Counted from the first letter of the stretch, positions 10,152-19,396 are shown. The stretch is 64,000 bases of DNA from an uncultured Spirochaetaceae bacterium (GCA_944392965.1 CALXYM010000002.1:186001-250000), one strand, 5' to 3'. Notes: generated by a model from the letters alone, not told the origin. Made by a program: numbers and translations.

Positions 10152-10856
10152 TTAACTCCTTGCCTCTGATTCAGTCTTCTTCTTTACGAGAGTTCCGACT
10201 GTCTCGTCTTCAGCCTTCGCACGGTTAAAGATCTCACCATTGAAAACCCAAACCTTGACACCGATCGCTCCGAAGCTCGTATTCGCCGTAGCTACGCCAT
10301 AATCGATATCTGAGCGGAGTGTGTGTAGAGGAACACGTCCTTCCTTCATCCACTCTGTTCTTGCGATCTCAGCTCCACCGAGGCGGCCAGCGCACATTAC
10401 CTTGACACCCTGAGCTCCTCCTGCCATAGCCTTTGATACAGCATTCTTCATAGCACGGCGGAACGCACCTCTTGCCTCAAGAGTACGTGCAATGTTCTGA
10501 GCGATAAGCTGTGCATTTGTCTCACTTTTCTTAATCTCCTTAATCTTGATCTGGAGATTCTTGTCAGTGAGCTTCTGAAGCTTCTGTGCAATCTTCTCAA
10601 CCGTCGCACCCTTTGTACCGATGATAACTCCAGGGCGGGCTGTGGAGATTACGAGAGTTACACGCTGTGGCTTACGGATAATCTCAACATCCGCAGTCTC
10701 TGCGCTCTGAACCTCAGGACATGCGAGAAGTGCCTTCCTGAGAACGAGATCCTCGTGAAGCGTATCTGCATACTCCTTGCGGTCTACATACCACTTTGAC
10801 TTCCAAGTCTTGTTTATACCAAGTCTAAGTCCGATTGGATTAACTTTCTGGCCCAT
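10152..10856 (-). CDS. rpsC: 30S ribosomal protein S3
   Basis: S3 (234 aa) lines the mRNA entry tunnel and takes part in mRNA unwinding. The type II KH domain holds the loop [13 protein letters not shown] (near residues 77-89), and the C-terminal domain contains [20 protein letters not shown]. Its first base overlaps the last base of rplV. A charged tail ([15 protein letters not shown]) follows the folded core. Confidence 0.97.
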   Translation of the reverse strand: MGQKVNPIGLRLGINKTWKSKWYVDRKEYADTLHEDLVLRKALLACPEVQSAETADVEIIRKPQRVTLVISTARPGVIIGTKGATVEKIAQKLQKLTDKNLQIKIKEIKKSETNAQLIAQNIARTLEARGAFRRAMKNAVSKAMAGGAQGVKVMCAGRLGGAEIARTEWMKEGRVPLHTLRSDIDYGVATANTSFGAIGVKVWVFNGEIFNRAKAEDETVGTLVKKKTESEARS

Positions 10857-11209
10857 TACTTACCTACCTTCTCATCTACGACGACTGTGATATGACTCAT
10901 CCTCTTAAGAAGGATGTCACGTCTTCCATGTGAGCGTGGCCATACCCTCTTAAGCCTAGGGCCATCATCTACATAGACCGCGGAAACAAAGAGGGAATCC
11001 TCATCAAGCTTCCTGTTCTGGTAAAGTGCATTAGCACCTGCTGACTTCAGTACCTTGGCGATAAGGCGTGCACCCTTCTGAGGCATAGCATTCAAGATAG
11101 CCTCAGCCTGAGGATAGCTCTTACCCCTGATTAAGTCTGCGACAGGGCGTACCTTAGAAGGTGAAACCATCAAATACTTGGCAATTGCTTTATAACCTTT
11201 AGTTTCCAT
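10856..11209 (-). CDS. rplV: 50S ribosomal protein L22
   Basis: L22 (117 aa) has an extended beta-hairpin lining the peptide exit tunnel, where macrolides bind. The hairpin region reads VDDGPRLKRVWPRSHGRRDI (about residues 76-95) and looks wild type. It lies 11 nt downstream of rpsS. Confidence 0.97.
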   Translation of the reverse strand: METKGYKAIAKYLMVSPSKVRPVADLIRGKSYPQAEAILNAMPQKGARLIAKVLKSAGANALYQNRKLDEDSLFVSAVYVDDGPRLKRVWPRSHGRRDILLKRMSHITVVVDEKVGK

Positions 11210-11220
11210 ATAACACCTAC

Positions 11221-11493
11221 TTATTTACCCTTCTTGTCAGACGCATGACCGCGGAAGATACGTGTAGGAGCAAACTCACCGAGCTTATGTCCTACAAGGT
11301 TTTCAGTAACATATACTGGAATCCAGGTCTTGCCATTATAAACGGAGATGGTGTATCCAACCATTTCTGGGATGATTGTAGAACTACGTGAGTAGGTCTT
11401 AACCATCTGCTTCTGACCAGCTTTGTTTGATTCTAAAATCCTCTTTTCGAGCTTTGCCTCTACAAAAGGACCTTTCTTAATTGACCTTGACAC
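11221..11493 (-). CDS. rpsS: 30S ribosomal protein S19
   Basis: S19 (90 aa) forms a complex with S13 in the 30S head. It opens [19 protein letters not shown] and contains the signature [20 protein letters not shown] ... GEFAPTR. It follows rplB by 9 nt. Confidence 0.97.
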   Translation of the reverse strand: MSRSIKKGPFVEAKLEKRILESNKAGQKQMVKTYSRSSTIIPEMVGYTISVYNGKTWIPVYVTENLVGHKLGEFAPTRIFRGHASDKKGK

Positions 11494-11502
11494 TTTCTAC
11501 TC

Positions 11503-12327
11503 CTACTTGCGCTTCTTAACGATAAACTTATTGGAAGGATTCTTCTTACTGCGTGTCTTAGCACCCTTAGTCGGCTTACCCCAAGGAGTAACCGGATGAC
11601 GACCTGCAGCTGTCTTTCCTTCACCACCTCCATGTGGGTGGTCAACTGGGTTCATTACAACACCTCTAACCTTAGGCCTTCTTCCAAGATGCCTAGAAGC
11701 TCCCGCCTTTCCAAGTGAGATGTTCATGTGATCCTCGTTTCCGAGCTCGCCAATTGTGGCGTAGCACTCACCGAAGATCATTCTCATCTCTCCTGAAGGG
11801 AGACGAAGTGTTACATAATCTCCTTCCTTCGCTATTATAGTTGCGCCTAATCCTGCTGATCTAACAAGCTGTCCACCGCGTCCAAGGGTGAGTTCGACAT
11901 TGTGTACGGTAAGACCAAGGGGAATGTTCTTGAGAGGAAGAGCGTTTCCGACAGAAAGTGGTGCGTTAGGTCCGCTAACGATCTCCGTTCCTACTGTCAG
12001 TCCCTTAGGTGCAATAATATAACGCTTCTCGCCGTCCTTATAGAAAACGAGTGCGATGTTCGCAGACCTGTTAGGATCATACTCGATCGTCTTAACAGTT
12101 CCAGGAACGCCATACTTGTTTCTCTTGAAATCGATGATTCTGTATGCCCTCTTATGTCCACCGCCACGGCGACGTACGCTGATACGACCGAACGTATCGC
12201 GTCCTGCCCTCTTTGGTAAAGAGATCACCAAAGATTTCTCTGGCTTGTCTGCTGTGATCTCAGAGCGGACTAAGACCGTTCTCTGGCGGAGGCCAGGAGT
12301 ATTTGGTTTATATGATTTAAGTGCCAT
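11503..12327 (-). CDS. rplB: 50S ribosomal protein L2
   Basis: L2 (274 aa, normal length) is needed for subunit association and peptidyl transferase activity. The diagnostic [10 protein letters not shown] motif near the C-terminus (about residues 226-235) includes the functionally important histidine. The N-terminal OB-fold and SH3-like domains are complete. It lies 15 nt downstream of rplW. Confidence 0.98.
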   Translation of the reverse strand: MALKSYKPNTPGLRQRTVLVRSEITADKPEKSLVISLPKRAGRDTFGRISVRRRGGGHKRAYRIIDFKRNKYGVPGTVKTIEYDPNRSANIALVFYKDGEKRYIIAPKGLTVGTEIVSGPNAPLSVGNALPLKNIPLGLTVHNVELTLGRGGQLVRSAGLGATIIAKEGDYVTLRLPSGEMRMIFGECYATIGELGNEDHMNISLGKAGASRHLGRRPKVRGVVMNPVDHPHGGGEGKTAAGRHPVTPWGKPTKGAKTRSKKNPSNKFIVKKRK

Positions 12328-12342
12328 CTCTCTCGTCCTCCA

Positions 12343-12642
12343 TTAACCTTCTATGGCTGCGATGCTCTCGCCTTTTTCCAATGTGACAATAGCCTTCTTC
12401 CAAGATGCGGTGTAGCCCTTTATAGCACCACCCTTGCCTCTTGAATACTTTGGCTTACCTTTAACATTCATTACGTTGCAAGAAATGCACTTTACACCGA
12501 AAAGGTCCTTACAAGCCTTCATGATTTCAAACTTGTTAGCCATCGGGTTTACACGGAAGGTGTACTTTTTGCACTCAGCTTCACGTGCAAGATTTGATTT
12601 CTCGCTCAAGATTGGTTCAATAATTACCTGATCTGCTCTCAT
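12343..12642 (-). CDS. rplW: 50S ribosomal protein L23
   Basis: L23 (99 aa) sits at the peptide exit and docks trigger factor and SRP. Typical stretches are IIEPILSEKSNLA near the N-terminus and YTFRVNPMANKFEIMKAC in the core. It lies 10 nt downstream of rplD. Confidence 0.96.
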   Translation of the reverse strand: MRADQVIIEPILSEKSNLAREAECKKYTFRVNPMANKFEIMKACKDLFGVKCISCNVMNVKGKPKYSRGKGGAIKGYTASWKKAIVTLEKGESIAAIEG

Positions 12643-12652
12643 CTCTTACCCC

Positions 12653-13282
12653 TTAGTTCTCACCATAGAAATCATTAAGGTTGGTGCAAGCGCCTTCAAG
12701 GATGAGAATCTTTCTTCCATAAAGAAGCTCTTTAGCAGAAAGCTTGTCATAGCAGAGTACGTGGAGGTAAGGGATGTTCCTTGCCGCACGGCGGAGCATG
12801 ACATCATCATCCTTCATAATGATAACGGTGCGCTGATCTTCAGTGTTAAAAGCCTTCATAATGCGGACAAGATCCTTGGTCTTACCATTCTCACTGGTGA
12901 AGTCCTCGATAACACAGAGTCTTCCATCTTCGACACTCATCGAAAGGAGGCTCTTAAGAGCGAGGCGCTTTACCTTCTTTGGTAAGCTGTAGCTATAATC
13001 TCTTGGCTTCGGTCCAAAGATTGTACCACCACCGACAGAGATTGGGGATTTCTTATCACCCCTTCTTGCATTACCAGTTCCCTTCTGCTTATAAGGCTTG
13101 GTATTGCTGTAATTGACCTCAGCACGGGTCTTTGTGCAAGCAGTTCCAACTCTTCTGTTTGCTGCTTCATTTCTAATTGCATGGTAGATTGCGCCAGTTG
13201 AAACCTCAATTCCGAATACATTCTCACTGAGATTTATTGTGCGGATCTCCTCACCTGTAGTAGAAAAAACCTTCTGTTCCAT
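12653..13282 (-). CDS. rplD: 50S ribosomal protein L4
   Basis: L4 (209 aa) has a globular domain and a long loop reaching the exit tunnel constriction (KPYKQKGTGNARRGDKKSPI, about residues 62-81). In E. coli L4 represses the S10 operon through the leader RNA. A structured leader exists here upstream of tuf (15548-15752), but whether L4 acts on it is unknown. It lies 12 nt downstream of rplC. Confidence 0.96.
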   Translation of the reverse strand: MEQKVFSTTGEEIRTINLSENVFGIEVSTGAIYHAIRNEAANRRVGTACTKTRAEVNYSNTKPYKQKGTGNARRGDKKSPISVGGGTIFGPKPRDYSYSLPKKVKRLALKSLLSMSVEDGRLCVIEDFTSENGKTKDLVRIMKAFNTEDQRTVIIMKDDDVMLRRAARNIPYLHVLCYDKLSAKELLYGRKILILEGACTNLNDFYGEN

Positions 13283-13294
13283 ATCCTAACTCCA

Positions 13295-13915
13295 CTACTT
13301 CTTAATCGCTTTCTTTACGATCACAGTGCTCTGAGTTGGGCCTGGAATAGCGCCCTTGACCATAAGAACCTGCATTTCACTGTCAATTGCGACAACCTTA
13401 AGGTTCTGTACGGTCACCCTCTCGTCACCCATGTGTCCAGCCATCCTGTGGCCTTTGAACGTGCGTGCAGGAGTGGTGCTCATAGCTGTACCACCAAGAT
13501 CCCTATGGAACTTGGAACCGTGAGTTGCTCTACCACCACCAAAGCCGTAGCGCTTCATACCGCCCTGGAATCCTTTACCCTTGCTTGTTCCTGTTACGTC
13601 AACGAACGTGACATCCTTGAACAGGTCAACACCGAGCTTGTCTCCAACTTTGGTTTCCTGGTCGAAGTCCCTCATCTCCATAACAACGGCCTTTGGATCG
13701 CAAACATCCTTGAACTGGCCGGCATATGGCTTCGTGATCTGACTTTTCTTCTTGTCTCCAGTTGCGAGAACTGCTGCTGAATAACCATTCTTATCTTCAG
13801 TTCTATTTGCAATGACGACATTATCTTCAATTTTAATTACAGTCACAGGAGTGAGTCTGCCGTTTTCGTCAAACACCTGTGTCATTCCAACTTTTTTGCC
13901 GATAAGCCCTAACAT
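13295..13915 (-). CDS. rplC: 50S ribosomal protein L3
   Basis: L3 (206 aa) is an early-assembling protein near the peptidyl transferase centre. The extension loop contains the signature KGFQGGMKRYGFGGGRATHG. It starts MLGLIGKKVGMTQVFDENGR and follows rpsJ by 14 nt. Confidence 0.97.
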   Translation of the reverse strand: MLGLIGKKVGMTQVFDENGRLTPVTVIKIEDNVVIANRTEDKNGYSAAVLATGDKKKSQITKPYAGQFKDVCDPKAVVMEMRDFDQETKVGDKLGVDLFKDVTFVDVTGTSKGKGFQGGMKRYGFGGGRATHGSKFHRDLGGTAMSTTPARTFKGHRMAGHMGDERVTVQNLKVVAIDSEMQVLMVKGAIPGPTQSTVIVKKAIKK

Positions 13916-13929
13916 CTCTTACCTCAACT

Positions 13930-14238
13930 TTACTGTCTAATTTCTACGTCCACACCGGCTGGAAGTTCAAGCTTCATAAGGGCTTCCACAACCTTCTGAG
14001 TTGGGTCCAATATGTCAATTAACCTCTTGTGTGTTCTCATCTCGAACTGCTCGCGACTCTTCTTATTAACGTGAGGTGATCTCAAGACAGTATACTTATT
14101 GATACGAGTCGGAAGTGGTACGGGACCTGATACTTTTGCCCCCGCCTTAACAACGGTCTGAACAATTGCTCTTGAGCTCTGCTCTACTAATTCCGTTTCG
14201 AAACCTGTTAATTTGACTCGAATTCTCTCGTTTGCCAT
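13930..14238 (-). CDS. rpsJ: 30S ribosomal protein S10 (NusE)
   Basis: S10, 102 aa from [20 protein letters not shown]. An in-frame TTG lies two codons upstream, but the ATG at 14238 gives the usual length. S10 sits in the 30S head and, as NusE with NusB, takes part in transcription antitermination. It lies 66 nt downstream of tuf. No separate strong promoter is evident in that gap, so it is probably read from the promoter upstream of tuf. Confidence 0.96.
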   Translation of the reverse strand: MANERIRVKLTGFETELVEQSSRAIVQTVVKAGAKVSGPVPLPTRINKYTVLRSPHVNKKSREQFEMRTHKRLIDILDPTQKVVEALMKLELPAGVDVEIRQ

Positions 14239-14304
14239 TTTCAAAAATCTCCAAAAATCAAAAATACCGACCGAGGTCTCTACAACCCCGGCCAGTTATG
14301 TAGG

Positions 14305-15495
14305 TTAGTCCTGAATCTCAGTAACCTGACCGGATGCTACAGTGCGTCCACCTTCACGGATAGCGAAGCGAAGACCCTTGTCCATAGCAACTGGGTGAAT
14401 GAGCTCAACGTTGATCTCAGTATGGTCACCAGGCATAACCATTTCCTTTCCTGCTGGCAGGTGGCATGTACCTGTGATATCTGTCGTTCTGAAGTAGAAC
14501 TGTGGGCGATATCCATCGAAGAATGGGGAGTGTCTACCACCCTCTTCCTTGCTGAGAACGTAGATCGTTCCGAGGAACTTTGCATGAGGAGTGATTGAAC
14601 CTGGCTTTGCAAGAACCTGTCCTCTTACAACTTCCTTCTTATCGATACCTCTGAGGAGAGCACCGATGTTGTCTCCAGCCTGTCCCTCGTCGAGGAGCTT
14701 GTTGAACATCTCAACACCTGTAACAACTGTGTTCTTTGTCTCGCGGATACCAACGATGGAAACAGGATCGTTTACGTGGATCACACCGCGCTCAACTCTT
14801 CCTGTAACAACTGTTCCTCTTCCACTGATAGAGAAGATGTCCTCAATTGGCATAAGGAATGGCTGATCAACTGCACGTGCAGGAAGTGGGATGTACTCAT
14901 CCATAGCGTCAAGAAGCTCGTCGATGCACTTTGTAGCCTCTGGATCGTCCGGCTGAGTCATAGCAAGATATGCGCTTCCCTTGATAACTGGGCATCCAGC
15001 TCCATCGAAGCCATACTCTGTGAGAAGGTCCCTCATCTCCTCTTCTACGAGTTCGATAAGGTCTGGATCGTCAACCTGGTCACACTTGTTGATGAATACG
15101 ATGATTGCAGGTACACCAACCTGGCGAGCAAGGAGAATGTGCTCCTTTGTCTGAGCCATAGCACCGTCTGTAGCAGCTACTACGATAATAGCTCCGTCCA
15201 TCTGGGCAGCACCAGTAATCATGTTCTTGATGTAGTCAGCGTGGCCCGGGCAGTCAACGTGTGCATAGTGTCTGTTCTTTGACTGGTACTCAACGTGACG
15301 CGTATTGATTGTAATACCTCTTTCCTTTTCCTCTGGTGCGTTGTCAATTGCGTCATAAGCAAGAGCCTTGTCACCGAAAAGTCTTGCACAGTGCATCGTG
15401 ATAGCAGCTGTGAGAGTTGTCTTACCATGGTCAACGTGACCGATAGTACCAACGTTTACGTGTGGCTTCGTTCTTTCGAATTTTTCCTTAGCCAT
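14305..15495 (-). CDS. tuf: Elongation factor Tu
   Basis: EF-Tu (396 aa) delivers aminoacyl-tRNA to the ribosome. GTPase motifs are GHVDHGKT (residues 19-26), DCPGH (81-85) and NKCD (136-139). Domains II and III are complete. I start at the ATG at 15495 because GGAGGA precedes it with 5 nt spacing; a longer reading has no such site. It is the first gene of the S10-spc-alpha cluster, and this is the only tuf in the window. fusA, a common neighbour, is absent. The ribosome-binding site abuts a hairpin at 15507-15524. Confidence 0.98.
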   Translation of the reverse strand: MAKEKFERTKPHVNVGTIGHVDHGKTTLTAAITMHCARLFGDKALAYDAIDNAPEEKERGITINTRHVEYQSKNRHYAHVDCPGHADYIKNMITGAAQMDGAIIVVAATDGAMAQTKEHILLARQVGVPAIIVFINKCDQVDDPDLIELVEEEMRDLLTEYGFDGAGCPVIKGSAYLAMTQPDDPEATKCIDELLDAMDEYIPLPARAVDQPFLMPIEDIFSISGRGTVVTGRVERGVIHVNDPVSIVGIRETKNTVVTGVEMFNKLLDEGQAGDNIGALLRGIDKKEVVRGQVLAKPGSITPHAKFLGTIYVLSKEEGGRHSPFFDGYRPQFYFRTTDITGTCHLPAGKEMVMPGDHTEINVELIHPVAMDKGLRFAIREGGRTVASGQVTEIQD

Positions 15496-15506
15496 CAGTT
15501 TCCTCC

Positions 15507-15524
15507 TTGTGACTCTAGTCACAA
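15507..15524 (-). promoter_or_regulatory. Hairpin at the tuf ribosome-binding site
   Basis: On the minus strand TTGTGACTAGAGTCACAA is a perfect inverted repeat (7-bp stem with a 4-nt loop). Its 3' arm runs straight into the Shine-Dalgarno of tuf. It could modulate ribosome access to tuf or mark an RNA-processing site; neither is shown by the sequence alone. Confidence 0.6.
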
Positions 15525-15528
15525 CTCA

Positions 15529-15565
15529 AAAAATAAAAAATATATCATAAAGGCCCAAGCCTTTA
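15529..15565 (-). terminator. Terminator-like hairpin within the tuf leader
   Basis: On the minus strand a 7-bp stem (TAAAGGC/GCCTTTA, loop TTGG, 15548-15565) is followed by ATGATATA and then a T-rich tract. The tract begins 8 nt past the stem, so termination may be partial. It lies between the promoter at 15758-15786 and tuf. It therefore either ends a small RNA or acts as an attenuator for the operon. Confidence 0.5.
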
Positions 15566-15752
15566 CCGGTTTTGCGAGATAAAACTGATTGCTTCTTAGT
15601 GTTCTTTAGGTTTCCAGAGGTCAGCAGGAAGAATCCTGACGACATACGTATTAAGTTATTCAAAAAATCTACGCATCTGGAACCACCTGAACTGCACTTA
15701 GGCAATCGGTTTGGCTCTCCGCCTTCATGAGACTTAGCCCATAAAGACACCT
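15548..15752 (-). ncRNA. Structured leader or small RNA upstream of tuf
   Basis: A consensus promoter drives a transcript whose first 200 nt have no convincing ORF but clear potential structure. GGCAA near the 5' end pairs with TTGCC 46 nt later. Inside that, CTTTATG pairs with CATGAAG. Next, GGTTCCAGA (around 15677-15685) pairs with TCTGGAA-CC (around 15608-15618) and closes a three-way junction with two hairpins (GCGTA/TACGT and CAGGA/TCCTG). A terminator-like stem ends it. I do not recognise it as tmRNA, SRP, 6S, RNase P RNA or a known riboswitch. It may be a cis-acting leader of the S10 cluster or a stand-alone small RNA. Confidence 0.5.
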
Positions 15753-15757
15753 TGCCA

Positions 15758-15786
15758 ATAATAGGAGATTATTCCAAATGTGTCAA
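15758..15786 (-). promoter_or_regulatory. Consensus promoter for the tuf-S10-spc-alpha cluster
   Basis: Minus-strand TTGACA (15781-15786) and TATTAT (15758-15763) are exactly 17 bp apart, the strongest sigma-70-type promoter seen in the window. Transcription should start near 15751, about 256 nt upstream of the tuf ATG. Confidence 0.8.
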
Positions 15787-15814
15787 CACATTTTCAGAAA
15801 AAGATTTAGCAGGC

Positions 15815-17164
15815 TTATTCGACCTTATCGCGGACGACTTTAATCAGCCTAAGCAGTATGAAGAAAGCGACGAGAGCCGTTGCAAATGTCGATGCCGTGA
15901 TATTTGCAAGTAGGCCATCCTGCCCCAGCGGATAGAGTAGAACTATGAACAGCAGAGGAAATACGAAAGCCTGACTGATGGAGATCATAGTAGCATATAG
16001 TGGCATCCCGATTGAGGCAGAGAAACTCTGAGTAGAGAAATTCAACCATCTGATGAGATAATTGAACGCGAATACGACAATCGCCATATGAGCGCCCCTT
16101 ATTATCGCCTCGGATTCTGAGACAAACAGGGAAGCTGTCTTCTCGGGGAAAATGATCAGTACGAAAAAGGATACTAGGCAGAGGCTTATCGCTGCAGTAT
16201 AGCAGCATTTCTCTATGGCTCTGACTCTGTCCTTTCTACCAGCTCCCCAGTTATAGCCGACAGCAGGCTGCAGGCTATCACAAAGACCATACATCACGGG
16301 GATGACAAGCCCGTCGATGCTCATGAGGATCCCATATATAGAGACCGCCGTCGCACCTCCAACAGCAAGAAGTGCCGCATTCATTATGATTGATACGATG
16401 CGTCCGGACATATTGCTCAGAAATGACGGTATGCCGTTTGCAATGATGATCCTGATCATATGTGGCTTGAATTCAGGACGGCAGAAACGCAGGAGCATCC
16501 TCTTTCTAATGAATGGATACATATAGACACCCGTCGTGATGAGCATGCCAAGGGATGAGGCAAGTGCAGCAAAAGCAATCGGAAGGTGAAGCAGTACGAG
16601 AAACACCAGCTGAAAGAAGAAGCACATCACGCTCATGAATATGTTCACATACATGCTCCTGTTTATCTTTCCACTGATTCTCGTATAGTTATCAAAAGCG
16701 AAGGACATGGAAGCGAACGGTGCGAAGATGGCATACACCCTCATATAAGATGTCGCCTGCGCCGCGATCTCAGGCTCAGCTCCCATAAGGCGGAATATGG
16801 TGGGGGCTGCGAAGAAAAAGAACAGGCCCGATATCAACCCAAAGAGGAATATGAGGACAACAGCAAGGGAAAAGACCTGATTCGCCTCCTCGTTCTTCCC
16901 CTGCCCCAGCTTGATTGAGATAGGGACAGAAGAACCTACCCCGACGAGATCGGCAAGAGCGAATGCTATAAGGATAAAAGGCATCGCAAGATTAAGCCCT
17001 GCAAACGCAGCCTCACCAAGCATACGTCCGACAAAGATCGTCTCCGTAAGATAATATGTTGAAGAGGCCAGCATCCCTATAGCCCCGGGAATGGAAGCCT
17101 TGAAAAATAAATTTACAGGTTTTGTCGAAATAAACAGTTTCTCGGAATCTCTCAAATCGCTCAT
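15815..17164 (-). CDS. MATE family efflux transporter
   Basis: A 449-aa, twelve-segment membrane protein of the MATE/MatE fold, which exports drugs or metabolites in exchange for Na+ or H+. Family features are GAIGMLASSTYYLTETIFVG near the N-terminus and the second-half repeat NGIPSFLSNMSGRIVSIIMN. It is divergent from a MerR-type regulator, and a MerR-type dyad sits in its promoter spacer. This strongly suggests that the regulator controls the pump. Substrate unknown. No clear Shine-Dalgarno precedes the ATG. Confidence 0.9.
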   Translation of the reverse strand: MSDLRDSEKLFISTKPVNLFFKASIPGAIGMLASSTYYLTETIFVGRMLGEAAFAGLNLAMPFILIAFALADLVGVGSSVPISIKLGQGKNEEANQVFSLAVVLIFLFGLISGLFFFFAAPTIFRLMGAEPEIAAQATSYMRVYAIFAPFASMSFAFDNYTRISGKINRSMYVNIFMSVMCFFFQLVFLVLLHLPIAFAALASSLGMLITTGVYMYPFIRKRMLLRFCRPEFKPHMIRIIIANGIPSFLSNMSGRIVSIIMNAALLAVGGATAVSIYGILMSIDGLVIPVMYGLCDSLQPAVGYNWGAGRKDRVRAIEKCCYTAAISLCLVSFFVLIIFPEKTASLFVSESEAIIRGAHMAIVVFAFNYLIRWLNFSTQSFSASIGMPLYATMISISQAFVFPLLFIVLLYPLGQDGLLANITASTFATALVAFFILLRLIKVVRDKVE

Positions 17165-17184
17165 GATAACTTGCCCGATTGTAT

Positions 17185-17215
17185 AATCTAAACTATGGAG
17201 TTACTCTATAGTCAA
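17185..17215 (-). promoter_or_regulatory. MerR-type promoter/operator of the MATE gene
   Basis: On the minus strand TTGACT (17210-17215) and TAGATT (17185-17190) are separated by 19 bp, the over-long spacer typical of MerR-activated promoters. The spacer contains a 19-bp dyad centred at 17202 (CTATAGAGT-A-ACTCCATAG, one mismatch between arms). It lies between MATE and the divergent merR-type gene. Confidence 0.75.
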
Positions 17216-17228
17216 GGAAAGCAGACAA

Positions 17229-18035
17229 ATGCCCGTAAAACATGAGTTTTCAATAAGTGAGATGGCCAGGCTGTTCGATATAAAAAGGGATACCCTACTC
17301 TACTATGATAGAATCGGACTTTTCTCCCCCAATAACAGAAAGGATAACAATTACAGGACCTACACCGTAAGTCAACTGCAGCTTCTGGATACCATCATAA
17401 ATTTAAGAGATCTTGGTATTCCAATAAAAACGATCAGGGAGTTCACGAAAAAAAGAAGTCCCGAATCCTTCATCGCCCTTGCAGACGAAGCGGTTGAGAA
17501 TATCGAGGAAGAGATCCGAAAGCTTAAAAAAAGAGCAAAAGTTCTGAAATCCACGGTTGAGGAAATCAGACCAGCGAAATCATTTGAATACGGTAAAGTA
17601 GAGATAACACATCTGAAAAAGATTCCGATAAGCCTGAGCAATGAAGGAGATTACTCCGCCTCCATGATAACCTTCGATAAACCATATGAGGATTTCATGG
17701 CGACATTCTCCATTCCATGGACGGAGACGGCGGGATTGAAATTCGACATAGCGAACCTGAAAAAGAACAACTATGCAAAGTCCTCCCAGCTCTTTTCCAG
17801 GAATGGAATGGGAAAGAATGCGGAAATAGAGGAAGGATTATATGCCCTCTCCTATTTCAAGTGCCGATGGCAGGACTGTTATCCGAAATACAAGAAAATG
17901 CTGAAAGATATAAAGGACCTGGGATATGAGGCAACCGGTCCATGCTATGAGGAATACCCCATCGCCCACCTTGTAGAAGAGGATGAGAGGAACTTCGTGA
18001 CGAAGATAAGTATCAAGGTTGAAAAGAGAGATTAA
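17229..18035 (+). CDS. MerR family transcriptional regulator with effector-binding domain
   Basis: A 268-aa regulator. The N-terminal MerR winged helix-turn-helix is clear (FSISEMARLFDIKRDTLLYY, then DRIGLFSP and NNYRTYTVSQLQLLD). A coiled-coil dimerisation helix follows (about residues 80-115, EIRKLKKRAKVLKSTVEEI). The C-terminal part (about 125-265) resembles a GyrI-like ligand-binding domain in length and pattern. It is divergent from the MATE gene, and the dyad at 17193-17211 is its probable operator. The inducer is likely a compound exported by the pump. Confidence 0.9.
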   Translation: MPVKHEFSISEMARLFDIKRDTLLYYDRIGLFSPNNRKDNNYRTYTVSQLQLLDTIINLRDLGIPIKTIREFTKKRSPESFIALADEAVENIEEEIRKLKKRAKVLKSTVEEIRPAKSFEYGKVEITHLKKIPISLSNEGDYSASMITFDKPYEDFMATFSIPWTETAGLKFDIANLKKNNYAKSSQLFSRNGMGKNAEIEEGLYALSYFKCRWQDCYPKYKKMLKDIKDLGYEATGPCYEEYPIAHLVEEDERNFVTKISIKVEKRD

Positions 18036-18166
18036 GCAATAGATTATTACAAAGAATGATAAAATGCTAATTTTTAATATTAATCAACTACTTAATTGCA
18101 GATAATTATTATCTAAAATAGCAAAATTGAATAATCTAATAATAATTTTTATCTATTTTTATTTGA
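18036..18166. other. AT-rich spacer with no gene
   Basis: Very AT-rich DNA between the merR-type gene and the ATPase pseudogene. No ORF, promoter of quality or terminator with a GC-rich stem is seen. The N-terminal part of the pseudogene (Walker A region) would be expected here but has been lost or has decayed beyond recognition. Confidence 0.6.
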
Positions 18167-19198
18167 TTAACTTATCTTTTTATTGATGAAATCCAACTCT
18201 CAAGAGAAGTTAAAAATCCAGATGATCCAGAAGGTGATAAACTGACATTCTATGATATGCTCTCCGATTTTCGTGGAATTCATAACCTAGATGTTTATGT
18301 TACAGGAAGCAACTCAAAAATGCTCTCTTCTGACATCATCACCAATTTCTGAGACAGGGGAAACCAAATACATATGCATCCCCTCTCCTTCTCCGAATAT
18401 TTTGAATATATTGGAGGGGACAAGGAAGAGGCATATAAGAAGTATGCTTGGCTTGGCGGTATGCCTCTTGTCCATATGTTCAAATCAGAAGATATGCAAA
18501 TGGATTATCTGGAGAGCCTTTTTCCTGAAATTTATCTTAAAGATATCGTGGAACATTATAAAATAAAAAACATTACAGCAATTGAAGCCGTACTTGATAT
18601 GCTGTGTTCCGCAGTAGGGTCTCTTACAAACCCTAAAAGGCTGTCAGATGCTTTAAATTCCTCCCTGAAACTTCATACGACAAATGTAAGCGTAAAAAAA
18701 TATCTTGATATATTCGAGGATGCTTTTCTTTTTCATAAGTGTAGAAGATATGATGTGAAAGGGAAACAGTATATCGACACCCCCGATAAGTATTATGCGG
18801 AAGATATTGGACTTAGAAATGCCAGACTAGGATTCAAGCAACAGGAGATGCCACATATAATGGAGAACATCATATACAATGAACTAGCAGCAAGAGGCTT
18901 AAAAGTCGATGTCGGTGTTATAAATACAAGAGAAATCATCGATGGTAAACAAAAATCCATTCCAAGGGAAATAGATTTTGTCGTAACATCAAGAAGTAGA
19001 AAATGTTATATACAATCCGTATATGCCATGCCAGATGAAAAGAAAAGAAACATTGAAGTAAAACCATTTACCATGACAGGAGATGCTTTTCAACAAATAA
19101 TAGTCAGAGCGGACACCATCGGACAATGGTATGACAATGATGGAATATTAAACATCAACATAATAGATTTTCTCCTTGATAAGACAATAATCACATAA
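18167..19198 (+). pseudogene. Decayed DUF4143 AAA ATPase
   Basis: The reading frame resumes after a stop at 18164-18166 with TYLFIDEIQ, a Walker B, and continues through the sensor-like VTGSNSKMLSSDI. It is then broken by an in-frame TGA at 18350-18352, where relatives have an arginine (TNF-stop-DRG). The frame stays open from there to 19198 and ends with the typical nuclease-like REIDFVVTSRSRKCYIQ segment. The Walker A half is missing. So it has an N-terminal deletion plus a nonsense mutation (CGA to TGA is the simplest). The 3' part from the ATG at 18374 could still be read as a 274-aa protein, but it would lack ATPase function. An intact family member is at 208-1437. Confidence 0.85.
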
Positions 19199-19339
19199 AA
19201 AACTCTCGATAATCTGCCTAGGGTAAGAATAATCTGCTATCTCTATTGAAAGAGAAAATCAAACTTTTAATTCCTCTTAATAGCACGCTGCTATTTTGAG
19301 TACTGTACTTATAATCCCATGTTGTTAAAGCATAATAAT

Positions 19340-19370
19340 TGGCTTATCCCTAAAATAAAAGGATAAGCCA
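19340..19370 (-). terminator. Terminator of the BspA-like gene
   Basis: A 10-bp stem (TGGCTTATCC/GGATAAGCCA) lies 27 nt past the stop of the leftward BspA-like gene. The following tract on the minus strand (ATTATTATG) is only moderately T-rich. The same hairpin could serve the rightward pseudogene transcript. Confidence 0.6.
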
Positions 19371-19396
19371 TCATAAAATATCAATTTGATTATGAA

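Noticed and set aside
15526-15750. 74-codon ORF on the minus strand upstream of tuf
   Set aside because: It spans the structured leader and terminator-like hairpin, has no family resemblance and no ribosome-binding site. A shorter frame inside it from 15728 (MKAESQTDCLSA...) is also unsupported.
15548-15752. T-box or known riboswitch upstream of tuf
   Set aside because: An AGGTGG core-like stretch exists, but the specifier loop, AG-bulge and a matching tRNA acceptor-pairing loop are not found, and the downstream gene is not an amino-acid gene.
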